Shown: positions 10,795-20,866, counted from the stretch's first letter. The stretch is DNA of 42,105 bases from Chara braunii (GCA_003427395.1 BFEA01000255.1:1766953-1809057); one strand, 5' to 3'. The notes: a model not told the origin generated them from the letters alone. A program made the numbers and translations.

Positions 10795-11110
10795 GTGTGA
10801 TCGAGTGATCGTTTGTTCGATCGAGTAAACTATAAAGAGATCACTTGGCCAATTGGTGATGTAATCGATTGGGTGACCGTTCTATTGATGGCTATGTTGG
10901 CCAATCCGTATTGGAATTTGAGTGTCAAACTGTTGCGGTGCGGAAGTCAAGGGATTCTGAAATTTGTTCATCGGATTATCAGTCCTTTACCGACCGGTGG
11001 TTGGTGCCGAAAATATCTAACGATGTATCTGAGTAATCGTTCGATCAATCGGGTAAGTAATAGAGTGATCGACTGCTCAAATGATCGTATAATCGATTGA
11101 GTAGTCTCTC
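9060..11110. repeat. Degenerate GATCGATT/TTGATTGG-type repeat region
   Basis: About 2 kb is built from diverged short words such as GATCGATCGATT, TTGATCGATCGG, GGTTGATTAGTCGATC and TTGATTGG. A looser longer-range order is visible: GTAAGT-GTGGAA-(A)AAGGTTGG followed by CGATTGCTTGTT and a run of CGATC words occurs near 9990-10110 and again near 10410-10520, about 420 bp apart. GTTCTATT-type words recur at about 9589, 9719, 10325, 10569 and 10878. T-runs interrupt it at 10120-10137 and 10766-10791. A weaker patch of the same words returns at 12040-12200. There is no coding evidence. Confidence 0.7.
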
Positions 11111-11343
11111 TATCGATTACTTGGTTGGCCGCGCGACTTGGGGTATGAATGCTTATCATGGGGTTCAAAAAATGGTTTATCATTAAAAGAGGGGTTGAGG
11201 AGTTAATTTATTATTATTATTTTTTTTAAGGGAGGAAGATCAGCAACCATCGACAAATTGCATGATTTGTAGGTAACTGATATTCCTTACTTTGGTCGCA
11301 TTTGATCGTCGTCTCCGTCGAGTGTTTCTAGTCTGTTGCCTCT

Positions 11344-11386
<43 letters not shown>

Positions 11387-11600
11387 CAACGCATTTGATT
11401 TACTTTAAACTTGTACTACATGTGGGCAAGGGTTGAGAGGTTGACGCATGCAGAAAGGAACGAAATTGAGAGAAAGTATTAAATCGAAAAACATTTAAGA
11501 AGTTGAATAATTAAAGATTCAGACATCAAACACACGGATTGCTCTTGCCATACTTTGTCATCTCGTCATTGTATTTGTCGTTAAATTTGGTTTTGTCTCC
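11111..11600. other. Non-coding stretch with a long T-run
   Basis: Nothing gene-like is visible. A T-run of nearly 40 bases occupies about 11348-11386, a likely site of assembly uncertainty. Confidence 0.5.
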
Positions 11601-11827
11601 TTTTTTTTTTTTTTTTTTTTTTGAGTTAAGTGCACAGACCTGTCTCTTATACACATCTAGATGTGTATAAGAGACAGGCCTTACGTGCTCTGTTCTAATT
11701 GGCCTGAACGCCTGTACGACCGGATCGATGCGTGGAGTGCGGCTACGACCCCCACGCCGCGGCCTGGCCATGCAGACGTAAGCANTTTTTTTTTTTTTTT
11801 TTTTTTTTTTGAGTTAAGTGCACAGAC
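11601..11827. other. Misassembled segment: false direct duplication flanking a library adapter
   Basis: A T-run plus GAGTTAAGTGCACAGAC occurs at 11601-11639 and again at 11786-11827. Between the copies lie a 38-bp mate-pair junction adapter (11640-11677), about 107 bp of foreign sequence (11678-11784) and a single N (11785). The simplest reading is that the true locus has one copy of the flank. The inserted 11678-11784 segment would be from elsewhere in the same genome, brought in by a chimeric mate-pair read; it resembles 20660-20760. Confidence 0.88.
11640..11677. other. Nextera mate-pair junction adapter (Tn5 mosaic ends, head to head)
   Basis: The 19-bp Tn5 mosaic end CTGTCTCTTATACACATCT at 11640-11658 is followed directly by its exact reverse complement AGATGTGTATAAGAGACAG at 11659-11677. 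This 38-bp palindrome is the circularisation junction adapter of Nextera mate-pair libraries, not genomic DNA. In translation it produces the peptide PVSYTHLDVYKRQ, a known contaminant string in protein databases. Confidence 0.99.
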
Positions 11828-13045
11828 AGCGCATTCAATATGCTTGGTGAGGAGACTTAAGTGGAATTAGTTTTGGTTCTTTGAAGTTGTCATAACTCCT
11901 TCGTTCTTCTTTTAGTACTGCTTGCAAAAATTTGGTCGAACGGCATATTTAGTGGGCCAATTTTGCTAATCTTTCAAGAGGGGTCGAGCATGTTAGAATT
12001 TTGAGGATGAAGAGGGTGGATCGATCCGGTCAGTTGGTTTGCTAAGCTATTGAATAGTTGATCTGCAACCTTGCTGATTGATGAGTTGATAATTGATGTG
12101 ATTGGTTGTTCCTCGTACCAACAAATTAGTCAATCGGATGACATTGATCGATAAAGTAATCGATCTTGATTGAGTAGTTGGTTGATTGGGTCGGTTTGAA
12201 ACTTATAGTGTGTGAATAACTGATGTTTTTTTTTTTTTTTTTCGAAATGCAATAGGTTAGGGGCTTGGAAGGGGAAAAGGAGGATAATGCAAGAACCTGA
12301 GAAAAGAGAAAGGAAAGATTGAGTAGCAAAAATTTACTAGATTTGCAAGAACCTTAGAAGGAAGAAATGAAAGATTGAGTAGCAAAATTTTTGCTAGATT
12401 CGCGTTTTTTTTTTAAAAAACATCTCTCAATTGGAGCTTAGCCATTCCTTGACATTACTACTTTCTCGCTCCCTCCTATTCATTATAGAGAGCAAGAAAG
12501 AAAGGACAAGCAACGAGCCGCTGGCATTATTGACATCGTCTTTACTAGAGTTAATTCTGACAGTAATTATAGCAAAAGCTAGTAACGTCTCTTACTTGGG
12601 TTTTGGGGAAGGAAGGCAGTGGGGAAAGGCGAGAGGAAAAATAGGAGAAAATAGATGAAGAGGACAAGTAAGAAGAGGGAAATGATGCAAAAGAGAAAAA
12701 TGTAATCTAGGTCTCTGAAGATACGTGGCATTCGCCTAGCTCTCGGTGCCTTCGGGATGAGAGGTTTTAGGGAAGTGGGGGATGGTTTTTGGGTGCTAGA
12801 TTGGTGCGGGTGCGGGACTATGAAGAGCTGTTGGATAGGGATCGACTGATTGGGAAAAGGGGGAGTCGAATTCAGAGGCGTAATCTGAAGCTCTGCGATG
12901 AGTCTTTCTTCTTCTGGGGAGAGGATCTTCAACCTTCCTCCTTTGCAGCATCTTGATTGTCCTGATCAATGGAGGTGAAGATATGAGTTGCGTCTTTGGA
13001 GTTTTAGGATGAAGCGCAAAAGTGTTGGTTGCGATGAATAGGAGC
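11828..13045. other. Stretch without a supported gene
   Basis: It contains another patch of GATCGATT-type words (12040-12200), T-runs at 12225-12242 and 12403-12412, and a direct repeat: GATTGAGTAGCAAAA with AAGAACCT(T/G)AGAA flanks occurs near 12290-12340 and 12345-12400. A minus-strand frame at about 12932-12700 has a coding-like start (EEERLIAELQITPL) and then becomes low-complexity. I do not recognise it. Confidence 0.45.
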
Positions 13046-13504
13046 TCAGGCTTCTCTCACAAAATCCGGTGTTGATTGGTACTCAATCTGATTCTTGCAG
13101 GCTTGGTCCGTGAGCAATCTGAACCAGGGTCCCGGTCCAGATTGTACAAGTTGGTGAAGAAGGAGATGGGAAGCATCTCCCTTGATGAGCTGTTTGAAGA
13201 AGCCTTGAAAAAGAAGGCCAGAGGAAAGATAAAACCTGGTAGCCTTCGAAGGCAGGTTCTCCGCTAGGCTGAGAAGGCCGCCGTTAACCCAGAACTTGGA
13301 GGAGTCCTCTCTTGCTAAAGCGAAGCATAGTGAGAAACAGTTGCAGGGGACGTGCAAATCATGCGCGTGTTGCTCCTTGTAGTTTGCTAGCTTCACGTTT
13401 GTCGTCGCCTGCTCCTGAGGGGAAAGATAGTTCATACTGTAAGTGTCACAAGTCATTAGTGAGAGAAGTAGATTAGAGTAGAAGGAGTGAGAAATTAGTT
13501 TCAT
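13046..13504. pseudogene. Exon-like segment with competing frames on both strands, unrecognised
   Basis: Plus strand: a pyrimidine-containing tract ends in TTGCAG at about 13095-13100. A hydrophilic frame follows (RLYKLVKKEMGSISLDELFE, then KKKARGKIKPG) to a TAG at 13265-13267. After a frame change, a second stretch with LEESSLAKAKHSEKQLQ runs to about 13381. Minus strand: a single 152-residue frame covers 13504-13046. The plus-strand reading has the more protein-like charged helix composition, but nothing identifies a family. It may be a decayed exon, and which strand is coding is unresolved. Confidence 0.3.
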
Positions 13505-14127
13505 TGCTTATTCCCGTCGGAGAAGGAAAAATGATTGCGTGTTATTTTGAAAGGTGCAAAAGGCGGCTTCTTCTGCGAACTCGAGTAAATCAGAGGTGAC
13601 AAGATTCGATCCGTACCTTCTTTCAACGAAGGTGGATTGCAGTGAAGTTATGGTGTCAGGAAAGACGAAAGGGAGGCCGAGGGAGGGTCTAGGACGAAGA
13701 TACGCTGGATATTTTCGTCGGTGGCTATGAGGGGTAAAATTATGGAAGAACGTAACGGTGTGATGAGGGAGGAGAAGATTGTGGCTAATTGCTCATGGGG
13801 GATGGGTTCTTGCGACTGGACTGTGAGGTTGGAGGGAAAAAAGGAAAGGAGGAATAAATCGAAAAGTGGTGTGTTGATGGGGGGTAGTGAATGAAAGGAA
13901 GAGGATGTAGACGGGAGGCGGATGTGGCGTGGGGGTTAGGATTGGTGGCGGGATTAGGCAACTTGAAGGGGGGGGGGTAGGTCTCCGATTGTGCAGGCAG
14001 ATAGGTTTATGGTGATGTAGGTGGGAACTGACTTACCGGGGTGGGGTGGACTGACAGGAAAGAGCGACCGAAAGAACCGTTGACTTCTAACCGACTTCGA
14101 GAGACGATGCTGACAGTGCGACCTTGA
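13505..14127. other. No gene seen
   Basis: Purine-rich, G-rich plus strand with short frames only. No motif, repeat or RNA gene is recognised. Confidence 0.5.
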
Positions 14128-14403
14128 TTGACGATGGGAAACCCGAGGGACTGCGACTTGAGAGTCCTTTCACCGAATCAAGGCGAGGGGAAAAGAAAAT
14201 CGACATTTGAGGACCTGACCCTTGTGCGGCGTGTGCGCAGGTTTGCATTTGCAATGAATGCTGCGAGCGGTCGAGGCCTGAAAGGCTCAACTCAGGAGAA
14301 CACTCAAGCTATTGTGGCTGGACAAACGCCTGTTACTAATACTGTTGCAGGACAAAGCAGTAGTACCGGAAGGGCGGGCGAGGCTGTGCTTCAGCTGGGG
14401 TAA
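14128..14403 (+). CDS. Exon-like open frame inside dispersed repeat copy 2, ending at a GTAAGT
   Basis: A 91-codon plus-strand frame (start weak) runs into GCTGGGGTAAGTTG, where GTAAGT is a consensus 5' splice site. Part of it (RRVRRFAFAMNAASGRGLKG, then a T/Q/G-rich stretch) lies in the roughly 150 bp absent from copy 1 at 2762-3108. No family is recognised. It may be a coding exon carried by a mobile element, or a chance frame. That the splice-like site is conserved in both copies is the main reason for listing it. Confidence 0.25.
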   Translation: MTMGNPRDCDLRVLSPNQGEGKRKSTFEDLTLVRRVRRFAFAMNAASGRGLKGSTQENTQAIVAGQTPVTNTVAGQSSSTGRAGEAVLQLG

Positions 14404-14650
14404 GTTGTCACATCAGATCCAGGTAACCGTAAATGTTGAGTGACATGGATGGAAACAACTGCGCTACATGTGGTCCTGAGGTTTTGTAGATCTACGTTCT
14501 GTAATTGACGTCCAAAAGGCAACAATCTGGTACCAAGTTCCAATGACCGTCCTTGTTGTTTCTGTTGATGTAGGCCGATGATGGTTGTTTGTTGAATCCG
14601 GCTCGTCAACCTTGTGTGCAACCAGGTGCGCGGTTGCTCGTGTAATGTTC
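14163..14650. repeat. Dispersed repeat family, copy 2
   Basis: This is the longer partner of 2762-3108. The 3' half (14400-14650) matches 2847-3108 almost throughout, with small indels, including the tail GGTGCGCGGTTG...TAATGTT. The copy holds about 150 bp between CTTGTG (14226) and GCGAGG (14378) that copy 1 lacks. Confidence 0.75.
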
Positions 14651-14850
14651 CGTTGGGGAGCACGAAACTATGCTCATGCCCAAAAACGCGGCAGACAAAC
14701 TTGTAGGCGTGCCCAACTCATTCCGATTTTTTGAATTTCCAAATTTGGAATGTGAACCGTTCCCTTCACCTTTTCGTTCTCTTTGTTTTTAGGGTCATTT
14801 CTCAATTTATGTGTGTTGGAGGGTCCATGCAAATCTTCTGTGTGTCATCC

Positions 14851-15040
14851 AGCGGACTTGCTCAGTTGGTTATGCACGCAAGTGGCATTCTGGAGGTTGT
14901 GGGTTCAAGCTCCACTGGCACTGCGGCCTGTGGCGTACTTAGTCCCAACCAGCGGTGATAGTCCGTTTGATACCTCTGATCGGTATTAGCAGGGTTCTGT
15001 GTCAAAATGGGTGTGAGTGTGAGTGTGAGTGGGTTGTGTG
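14851..15040 (+). repeat. tRNA-derived SINE-like relic with A and B boxes
   Basis: An A-box-like TTGCTCAGTTGG at 14858-14869 is followed exactly 44 bp later by a B-box-like GGTTCAAGCTC at 14902-14912, the spacing of a tRNA-type internal Pol III promoter. The B box sits in a possible T-arm (GTGGG/TCCAC stem, one G-T pair). The flanks do not form an acceptor stem (AGCGGAC against TGGCACT), so it is not a functional tRNA. The segment continues into a non-tRNA body and a GTGTGA-type tail from about 15010, as in tRNA-derived SINEs. Confidence 0.5.
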
Positions 15041-15059
15041 TGGTGTGTGGTGTTTGGGA

Positions 15060-15328
15060 GAGTGTTGGCCTTAGACACTGTTGTTATTCGGTTGAGGGTG
15101 GAGGACGATGAAAAGAGAGGCGCAGCGATTGGCAAAATGCTCGGTCTTTGCGTTAGCCGAACCCCCACCAGCAGCCCCACCCCATCCTTGACCACCATGG
15201 TTGGCGTGGGGGCAACTTTCATCCCCTCTGATGGCTCGAGGGAGAGAACAAAACTAGGTTTGCGGGGGTCCCATGTATAAGCCTTAGGAGTAGTGGTAGG
15301 TAGGTAGTGAAGGTAAATTGAAAGAACC
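15060..15328 (-). CDS. Candidate internal exon, protein not recognised
   Basis: On the minus strand a tract ending in CATCATCTTTCAG near 15329 resembles a 3' splice site. It opens a frame reading through KAYTWDPRKPSFVLSLEPSE and MVVKDGVGLLVGVRL to about 15060. The amino-acid mix is protein-like rather than low-complexity. No partner exons, family or conserved motif were identified, and a chance frame is quite possible. Confidence 0.25.
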
Positions 15329-15448
15329 TGAAAGATGATGAAATATTTGAGAGAAGAATAACGGATGTCCAGAATGACGCCCTTCACATTTGCATGCCAT
15401 CCACGTACCAATTTCAGGATGATATTTTCCTTATTGGAAAGTGAGCAA

Positions 15449-15451
<3 letters not shown>

Positions 15452-15481
<30 letters not shown>

Positions 15482-15548
15482 CTCTCTCTCTCTCTCTCTC
15501 AACACACACACACNNNNNNNNNNNNNNNNNNNNNNNNNNNNNNNNNNN

Positions 15549-15625
<77 letters not shown>

Positions 15626-15663
15626 ACATACACACACACATACACACACACACATACACACAA
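15452..15663. repeat. Compound (CT)n-(CA)n microsatellite with a 35-base assembly gap
   Basis: A CT tract with interspersed CTGT (about 15452-15500) changes to CA repeats. The CA tract is interrupted by 35 Ns at 15514-15548, and imperfect CA/ACATAC continues to 15663. The true length is unknown because the gap lies inside the repeat. His-Thr and Cys-Val frames here are translations of the repeat. Confidence 0.97.
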
Positions 15664-15730
15664 CTCATTCTCAGTTGAACTTATGGTTGACGCACTTGTT
15701 AGTTTAGAACTTGTTGGCATCCATGATGCA

Positions 15731-15916
15731 TGTGCCTATGTGTGTGGCCAAATAACCACTGGATATGAGGATAAGGTAGCCCATCATATACTTAGACAAA
15801 GGAATAATTTGGCCGGTCCATGTGCCTACGTGTGTGGCCAAACAACTGCTAGATACGAGGATAAGGTAAGCCACCAGTTACTTAAGCAAATGAATAATTT
15901 GGCCGGTCCACCTTAG
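15731..15916 (+). other. Two tandem 90-bp units encoding a 30-residue coding-like repeat
   Basis: Unit 1 (15731-15820) and unit 2 (15821-15910) are in the same open frame. Each encodes CAYVCGQ(I/T)T...YEDKV...(L/Q)xNNLAGP, ending at a TAG at 15914-15916. The units differ at about a dozen positions, yet there is no indel and several differences are silent or conservative (Tyr codons, Ile/Leu, Arg/Lys). That pattern hints at past coding function. The upstream part of the frame runs into the CA microsatellite, so any real start is missing. Family unknown. Confidence 0.45.
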
Positions 15917-16197
15917 TCCAGGTATGCAGTCCCACATAATTTCTTCGAGTATGTGTATAATTGAGTATTCTAGTAGTTGGGTATAACCACAATTTAGTAC
16001 TACCAGCCTTGGCCATCCCAGTTCCAAGCATGCAAATAATTTTGACAGGTCATTCCTTGGGCAAATGGACATGTTGGACATGGGGCCTGGGTATACTGAC
16101 AATTTACATTTTTTTTAAAGGTATAAGTTATCAATGCAATTTTTCGTCCCCATAAAAAAAATTGTTGTATACTCCTTAGAAATGAGATATATGCCAG

Positions 16198-16479
16198 AAT
16201 GTCCCTAAAAGATAGTGGTGTGGAGCAAAATATATTTCTGATATACACCTTTACATCTATTGGACCGGTCATCTGCAATATACCCCTACCGGGTACCGGT
16301 CCAAGTTTTAACTAATAGTATCTAGAAAGTAAAGTGGAAGGGTATTTTTAAAACTTGGACCGGTACCCAGTAGGGGTATATTGCAGATGACAGGTCTAAT
16401 AGATGTGAAGGTGTATGGCAGAAAGATATTTTGCTCCACACCACTATCTTTTAGGGACATTACTTTCTAGATACTATTA
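16198..16479. mobile_element. Fold-back (MITE-like) element with 113-bp arms
   Basis: The left arm at 16198-16310 pairs with the right arm at 16349-16461 with about seven mismatches and no net indel, around a 38-nt loop. The outer arm end reads AATGTCCCTAAAAGATAG. A 20-bp segment of the loop (16313-16332, TAATAGTATCTAGAAAGTAA) is repeated as an exact reverse complement directly after the right arm (16460-16479). No transposase is encoded. I could not define a target-site duplication. Confidence 0.85.
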
Positions 16480-18072
16480 GGTGGAAAGTGTTCGATTAGG
16501 GGACTAATTAAACCCCTTGACCTGAAGGCAAGGACGAGATACTAGAGTTATTGTGCTGGAAATGACCGCCCCATCAAAAAGACCAATCAGTTAACACTTC
16601 GTAAACCGACCAACATAAGTTATACTAAGCCGGTCAAAAAAATTGCTTTAGGAGACCCAACCAATATATTCAATGGTTTTGCGGTCGCCGTGGTTTGATA
16701 TCCAACCTCCATGTTAGAAATCGACAAACATTGATAATTTAATCGACACTCCCTTGGTCGGAATAAAGGGTCTAGTAGCCATACCTTTTATGTTGTGTAC
16801 TTCTCATACATATTACGAATGGGATATTTGCCAACTTGAGCGGACTACCTTTGGTGTTGGTATGATAAATTAAAAAAAAAAAACTATATGAACAACCATT
16901 GAGGTTTGCAAATGCAAAACATAATGTCATCATAATATATATGGGTGTCTCGTTGCCCTAATGCATTCTAACCAGGTCATTTTCTGTTTTGCAATAGTAA
17001 GGGGCTATCATAGTTACTATATGTCACGTCCCAATAAGCCGTGTACTGAATTGCATCATCACGATTTAGATATGCAGAGACCCAATTATGTCATAATTGG
17101 ACTAATTTGGCTTTTCAGACAACAAAGGGCATGTACTTCCCAAACCACAAAAAAAAGAGAAAAAAACAATCATGCTACTAGAGTCTACTTCGATAGTCAC
17201 TGCTACATGTGTGCCACAACATGAATGGTGAAACTCTGGTGGGAATATCCTCCCATTTAAGAGAATTTTGCATCGTAAGTTTAACATAAGAACCACTTAT
17301 CGGGCGTGGAATGTGCCTTAAACGACGAAATATATGAGGGTACGTAACTTTGGTTTATCGTGTGGACCGTGACACAATTTTAGTTGTTTGGGGGTGCATA
17401 AACAAATGTGTTTCTAGCGACCAGATGTGCACTAGTATCTACAAACTCGGGCTTAAATTAGTGCGAGGGTTCATAAAAAATCAAAGGCGGACTAAAAACA
17501 ATCTATAATTCAAAAGGTTTATGAGATTGATGGTGGCTAGATAGGGTACAAGTCTTGAAAATGTGGTAGATTTTAATTGAAGGGAGTCATAATTTTCGAG
17601 CCGCCTCTTAGTTGATAGCAACTGGATCAAAAAAATTTGACTACTAGGGGCTGTGAAAGGTAGAGAGTAAAGGGGTAAGAGGATAAGGTGCATATTTTGT
17701 AGGGACTAGATCCACGTTACAACTAGTTACTTTAGGTGGGGGTCACTATCTAGTATGAAAAAGTATAAAGTTTAGTTGAGCACCAAATGACTCGTTTTGT
17801 TAATTGCTCGGATTTGTTCCGAACGGAGTGAATACGATGCAACTCGCCCCTTAAGTCTCGGGCAGCCAATCAGCCTGACCCATCATCCGCTACGTGTCCT
17901 ATTTTCGTCCCTTGTCTATCTCCACTCCTCCCTCACCTCCTAGCCCACCTCTGACCTCTGAGTGAAATAACGAGGATCCTGGATCTCTTCCTTCTCCTTC
18001 TCTTGGAACCTCACCCCCTCTTTCACCGCCATTTCTATAAGTTTTGCGCCAGAACAAGTACTCAACCGACAT
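16480..18072. other. AT-rich stretch without a recognised gene
   Basis: Nothing protein-like or RNA-like is recognised. The last 200 bases, pyrimidine-rich from about 17880, precede the broken reading frame at 18073 and may have been its promoter and 5' UTR. Confidence 0.5.
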
Positions 18073-19499
18073 ATGTTGACGATGCGAGGCTCAATTTCTT
18101 CAATCAGACAGGTGCATCATCCACGACGTAGCCCGAACCTGCTTCGATTTGCGCAGTTTTTTAGTGTAGCCGGGATACACGAGGCAACCAAGTTCAGATT
18201 TATCTATAACGTGAATCAAGGGAAGGTGTTAGCCGAGGCATCGACCTTTTTACGACTCTCTCCCCCGGGAGTCGGCCACATCGCAGTAATCGTCTTCTTC
18301 AGCGGGGACTTTGCCGTGCTCTACGAAGGCGTTCACACAAGCGCGTTCAATCAATTGAGGACCTGGGCGAAAAATTTGACAGATATGTGGCGGCAAAGAC
18401 TTTCACGCCCGGGGGTTTGGATCGTCCAAATGGACAACATTGACGTACATCATATCCGAGTGCACCTTACAGAGCCAGAGGTAGTTCTTCCGGAGCTTGC
18501 CCCCTTCGCACCTGCCCGATGAACGAGCACCGAATCTCCACATTTAGTCTGTCGTCATGCTTTCCTCCCTTTTGACAGTCCCCCATCCATCCGCATCTAT
18601 CTTTCCAAATCGAGGCAATATCGGTACCAATTGTGAAAGAAGGGAGGTGAGCGAAGTGGTTGAAGGCTTCATGACACTAAGTTTTCGTTGGGTACAGATC
18701 GTGTTCCATTGGTCTGAGCAAACTGATGAGATGGATGTGGAGGAGGTACCCAACGATGAAGTCGAGCTGCTGATTATCCAAGCACGGAGAATAAACGTGG
18801 AAGGAGAGTTGTTGGGGATCGTATTAAGAGCGATGGGTCCCGACCATCTTGGACCAACTACGGGATAACTGTTGGTGTTCCTCGTGCAACTCCTCACCGA
18901 TCTGCCCCTATATATCATCTCCTGTAGCGATCAGAATCTTACGCACGTCACTTTGGAACAAACATTAATACCGCAAATGCTGTGGACATGTTGCTCTGAG
19001 TACGACGATCAGAGCCGCTATTATCCATCGACGAACAAGTACTTGGATCCGAAGGAGGTAATCGATCCATATTTTTGAGAAGTGGTCGGATCGTTTGCTG
19101 AAGTCACCTTCGAGAGCGAAGCTGAAAAAAACACCGAATCAGGATCTAGTGATACTGATTACAATGAATACTCAGATGAGGAACACTCGAAGGAGGAGAC
19201 CAAAAAGCGAGTGGAAGAGCACGTGGAAGGAAAGCGGTTTGTCGATCAGGCGACACTCAACGATCCTACAAAGGATTGTGAGCCGCCCAAAGAGGAAGAA
19301 GAGCGCGATGGTGGCAGCGCAGGAGCAAAATACAGCAGAAGGTGAGCCCAAAGTCCCTCCCACTCTCCCCGACCGAGGCACAGTTCGCCTACATCGAGAT
19401 GCTAGCAATCGGGCAACGTCCCCGGTTATTATCCGTCGTCCCCTTGACTATCTCACCCTCCGCCAGATCGAGGGTCATCCGTCATTTTCCTCCACTTGA
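18073..19499 (+). pseudogene. Broken gene of unknown function with acidic C-terminal region
   Basis: Four coding-like blocks follow each other on the plus strand. Block 1 (18073-18522) includes FRFIYNVNQGKVLAEAS and PGVWIVQMDNIDVHHIRVHL. Block 2 (18557-18868, shifted frame) has VELLIIQARRINVEGELLGI and ends in TAA. Block 3 (from 18869, same frame as block 2) ends at a TGA at 19076-19078. Block 4 (19079-19345) continues in the same frame as an acidic, serine-rich stretch with SGSSDTDYNEYSDEEHSKEE. A further frameshift leads into a proline- and arginine-containing tail ending at 19499. Two in-frame stops and at least two frame changes mean it cannot make one protein as assembled. Introns could explain some breaks, but no good splice sites flank them. 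The family is not recognised; a lineage-specific or element-borne gene is likely. Confidence 0.5.
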
Positions 19500-20640
19500 C
19501 ACCCTTTTCCCTCTTCCTTGTTTTATCAGCAATATGCTACCCGCCTCGTCTGTGACATTTTTCCTCACCCAACCACCCAATCCCTCGTTTCTCTTTTCCG
19601 CCTCCACATTCTCCTTTTTAGCGTGGCGTGACGGAACTTCAATAACATTGAAGTTTATTGCTTGATCACCGGGACAATCCCCTCATGTGACCACCACGAG
19701 CAGTTTTGCATGTCCCTCCAGCGCACTCTTTGCACCCTTTACCCAGGCTACCTCGCCTCCCTCCCAATCGTAATCATCGCTTCCCCCACGTCCATCCATT
19801 GGTGCGCTATGTGAACATCCCTACCGGGGCGCGATCACTGACTCTTTCCTTCCTCTACTTCCTCAGTCTCACCCTCCTCCCTCACCCCCCATCTTGAGAG
19901 TACTGTACCCGCTGAGGCAACAAAAACATTAACAATGATCACGACAAAGCGAAATCGAGAAAGTGACGGAGACCAGGTATTAAAAAAGCGTGGGACCATG
20001 ATAATGCCATATGGGAGACAACGATTATTACAAGCTGTATACTGGCATCTCGGTTTCCCTCGTCGTCTCCATCTCCCTCTTCTTGTTTCTCTTCCTTTTT
20101 CCATGGGCATGATGCATGCAAGCAGGAGCTCACATGGGCATATGTGGAGGGGCTCATGTGGAGGGGCTTGATCAAAATGCACACGTGCCCCCAATCTTTT
20201 CTTCCTTTCCTTTTTGTTTTGTGAAAGCTTGGTCACATGGCGGTTGGTGTTTAGGACGCGCCTTAGCGACTGCAGGAATAACAGTTGACGATGTTTTTTC
20301 TTTTTTCTTTTGGAATTGGGCCGGGAATTTTGGCGTGGTCATTGCGCGGAAAAATATTTTTTAATCTTTGAACGCTGTGGAAAAAATGCGGGACGCCACG
20401 GGGGCGATCGAAATTAAGACTCTAATTAGATTAGGATTTTGGGGACGTCGTATTTTTTTTTTTTCGTAACTGCACGGTGCTCCTTACTGAGGTGTGTTTT
20501 ACTGCGCTTTGTCGTGCACTCTACTTCCGCCGCGCCTTAATTCTAATCTTTACTGTAATTTCTTCTTGTTCCTTCCTCGACGAGTACGAGTGTAACTGTA
20601 AATTCTGTAATCCTCTCGTTCTTGGCTTCTCATTGCATCG
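19500..20640. other. No supported gene
   Basis: Pyrimidine-rich, then mixed sequence. A GTGGAGGGGCT(C/T) word is duplicated near 20143-20168, and a T-run lies at 20453-20464. Only short, unremarkable frames are present. Confidence 0.5.
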
Positions 20641-20659
20641 AAACTTGCGGCTTCTTTCC

Positions 20660-20760
20660 CTTTATCTCATTGGCTGCAACGGTGGATGACTGGATCGATG
20701 TGTGAAGAGTGGCTACATCCCCCACGTCGCGGCCAAGGCATGCCGGCCGCAAACACTTCC
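20660..20760. repeat. Copy of a dispersed repeat also present in the artefactual insert at 11678-11784
   Basis: ATTGGC...GGATCGATG(T/C)GTG, GTGGCTAC, CCCCCAC and CGCGGCC...GGC-ATGC are shared in order with 11695-11784, at roughly three-quarters identity by eye. This links the foreign insert to a repeat family of the same genome rather than to a contaminating organism. Confidence 0.6.
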
Positions 20761-20866
20761 TTTTTTCCTCTCTCCCCCTACCTCAACGTAATCCCGAGTA
20801 TCTCGCGCAAGTGCTAATAGCTACAAATTTTGCAAGCGTGACGAAATCGCTCTCTAATCAAACTTG

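Noticed and set aside
11526-11771. Minus-strand frame containing PVSYTHLDVYKRQ
   Set aside because: It is a translation across the mate-pair junction adapter, not a gene.
14851-14925. Functional tRNA gene
   Set aside because: A and B boxes and spacing fit, but the acceptor stem does not pair and no full cloverleaf forms.
15365-15720. His-Thr and Cys-Val frames on both strands
   Set aside because: Translations of the CA/GT microsatellite and its gap.
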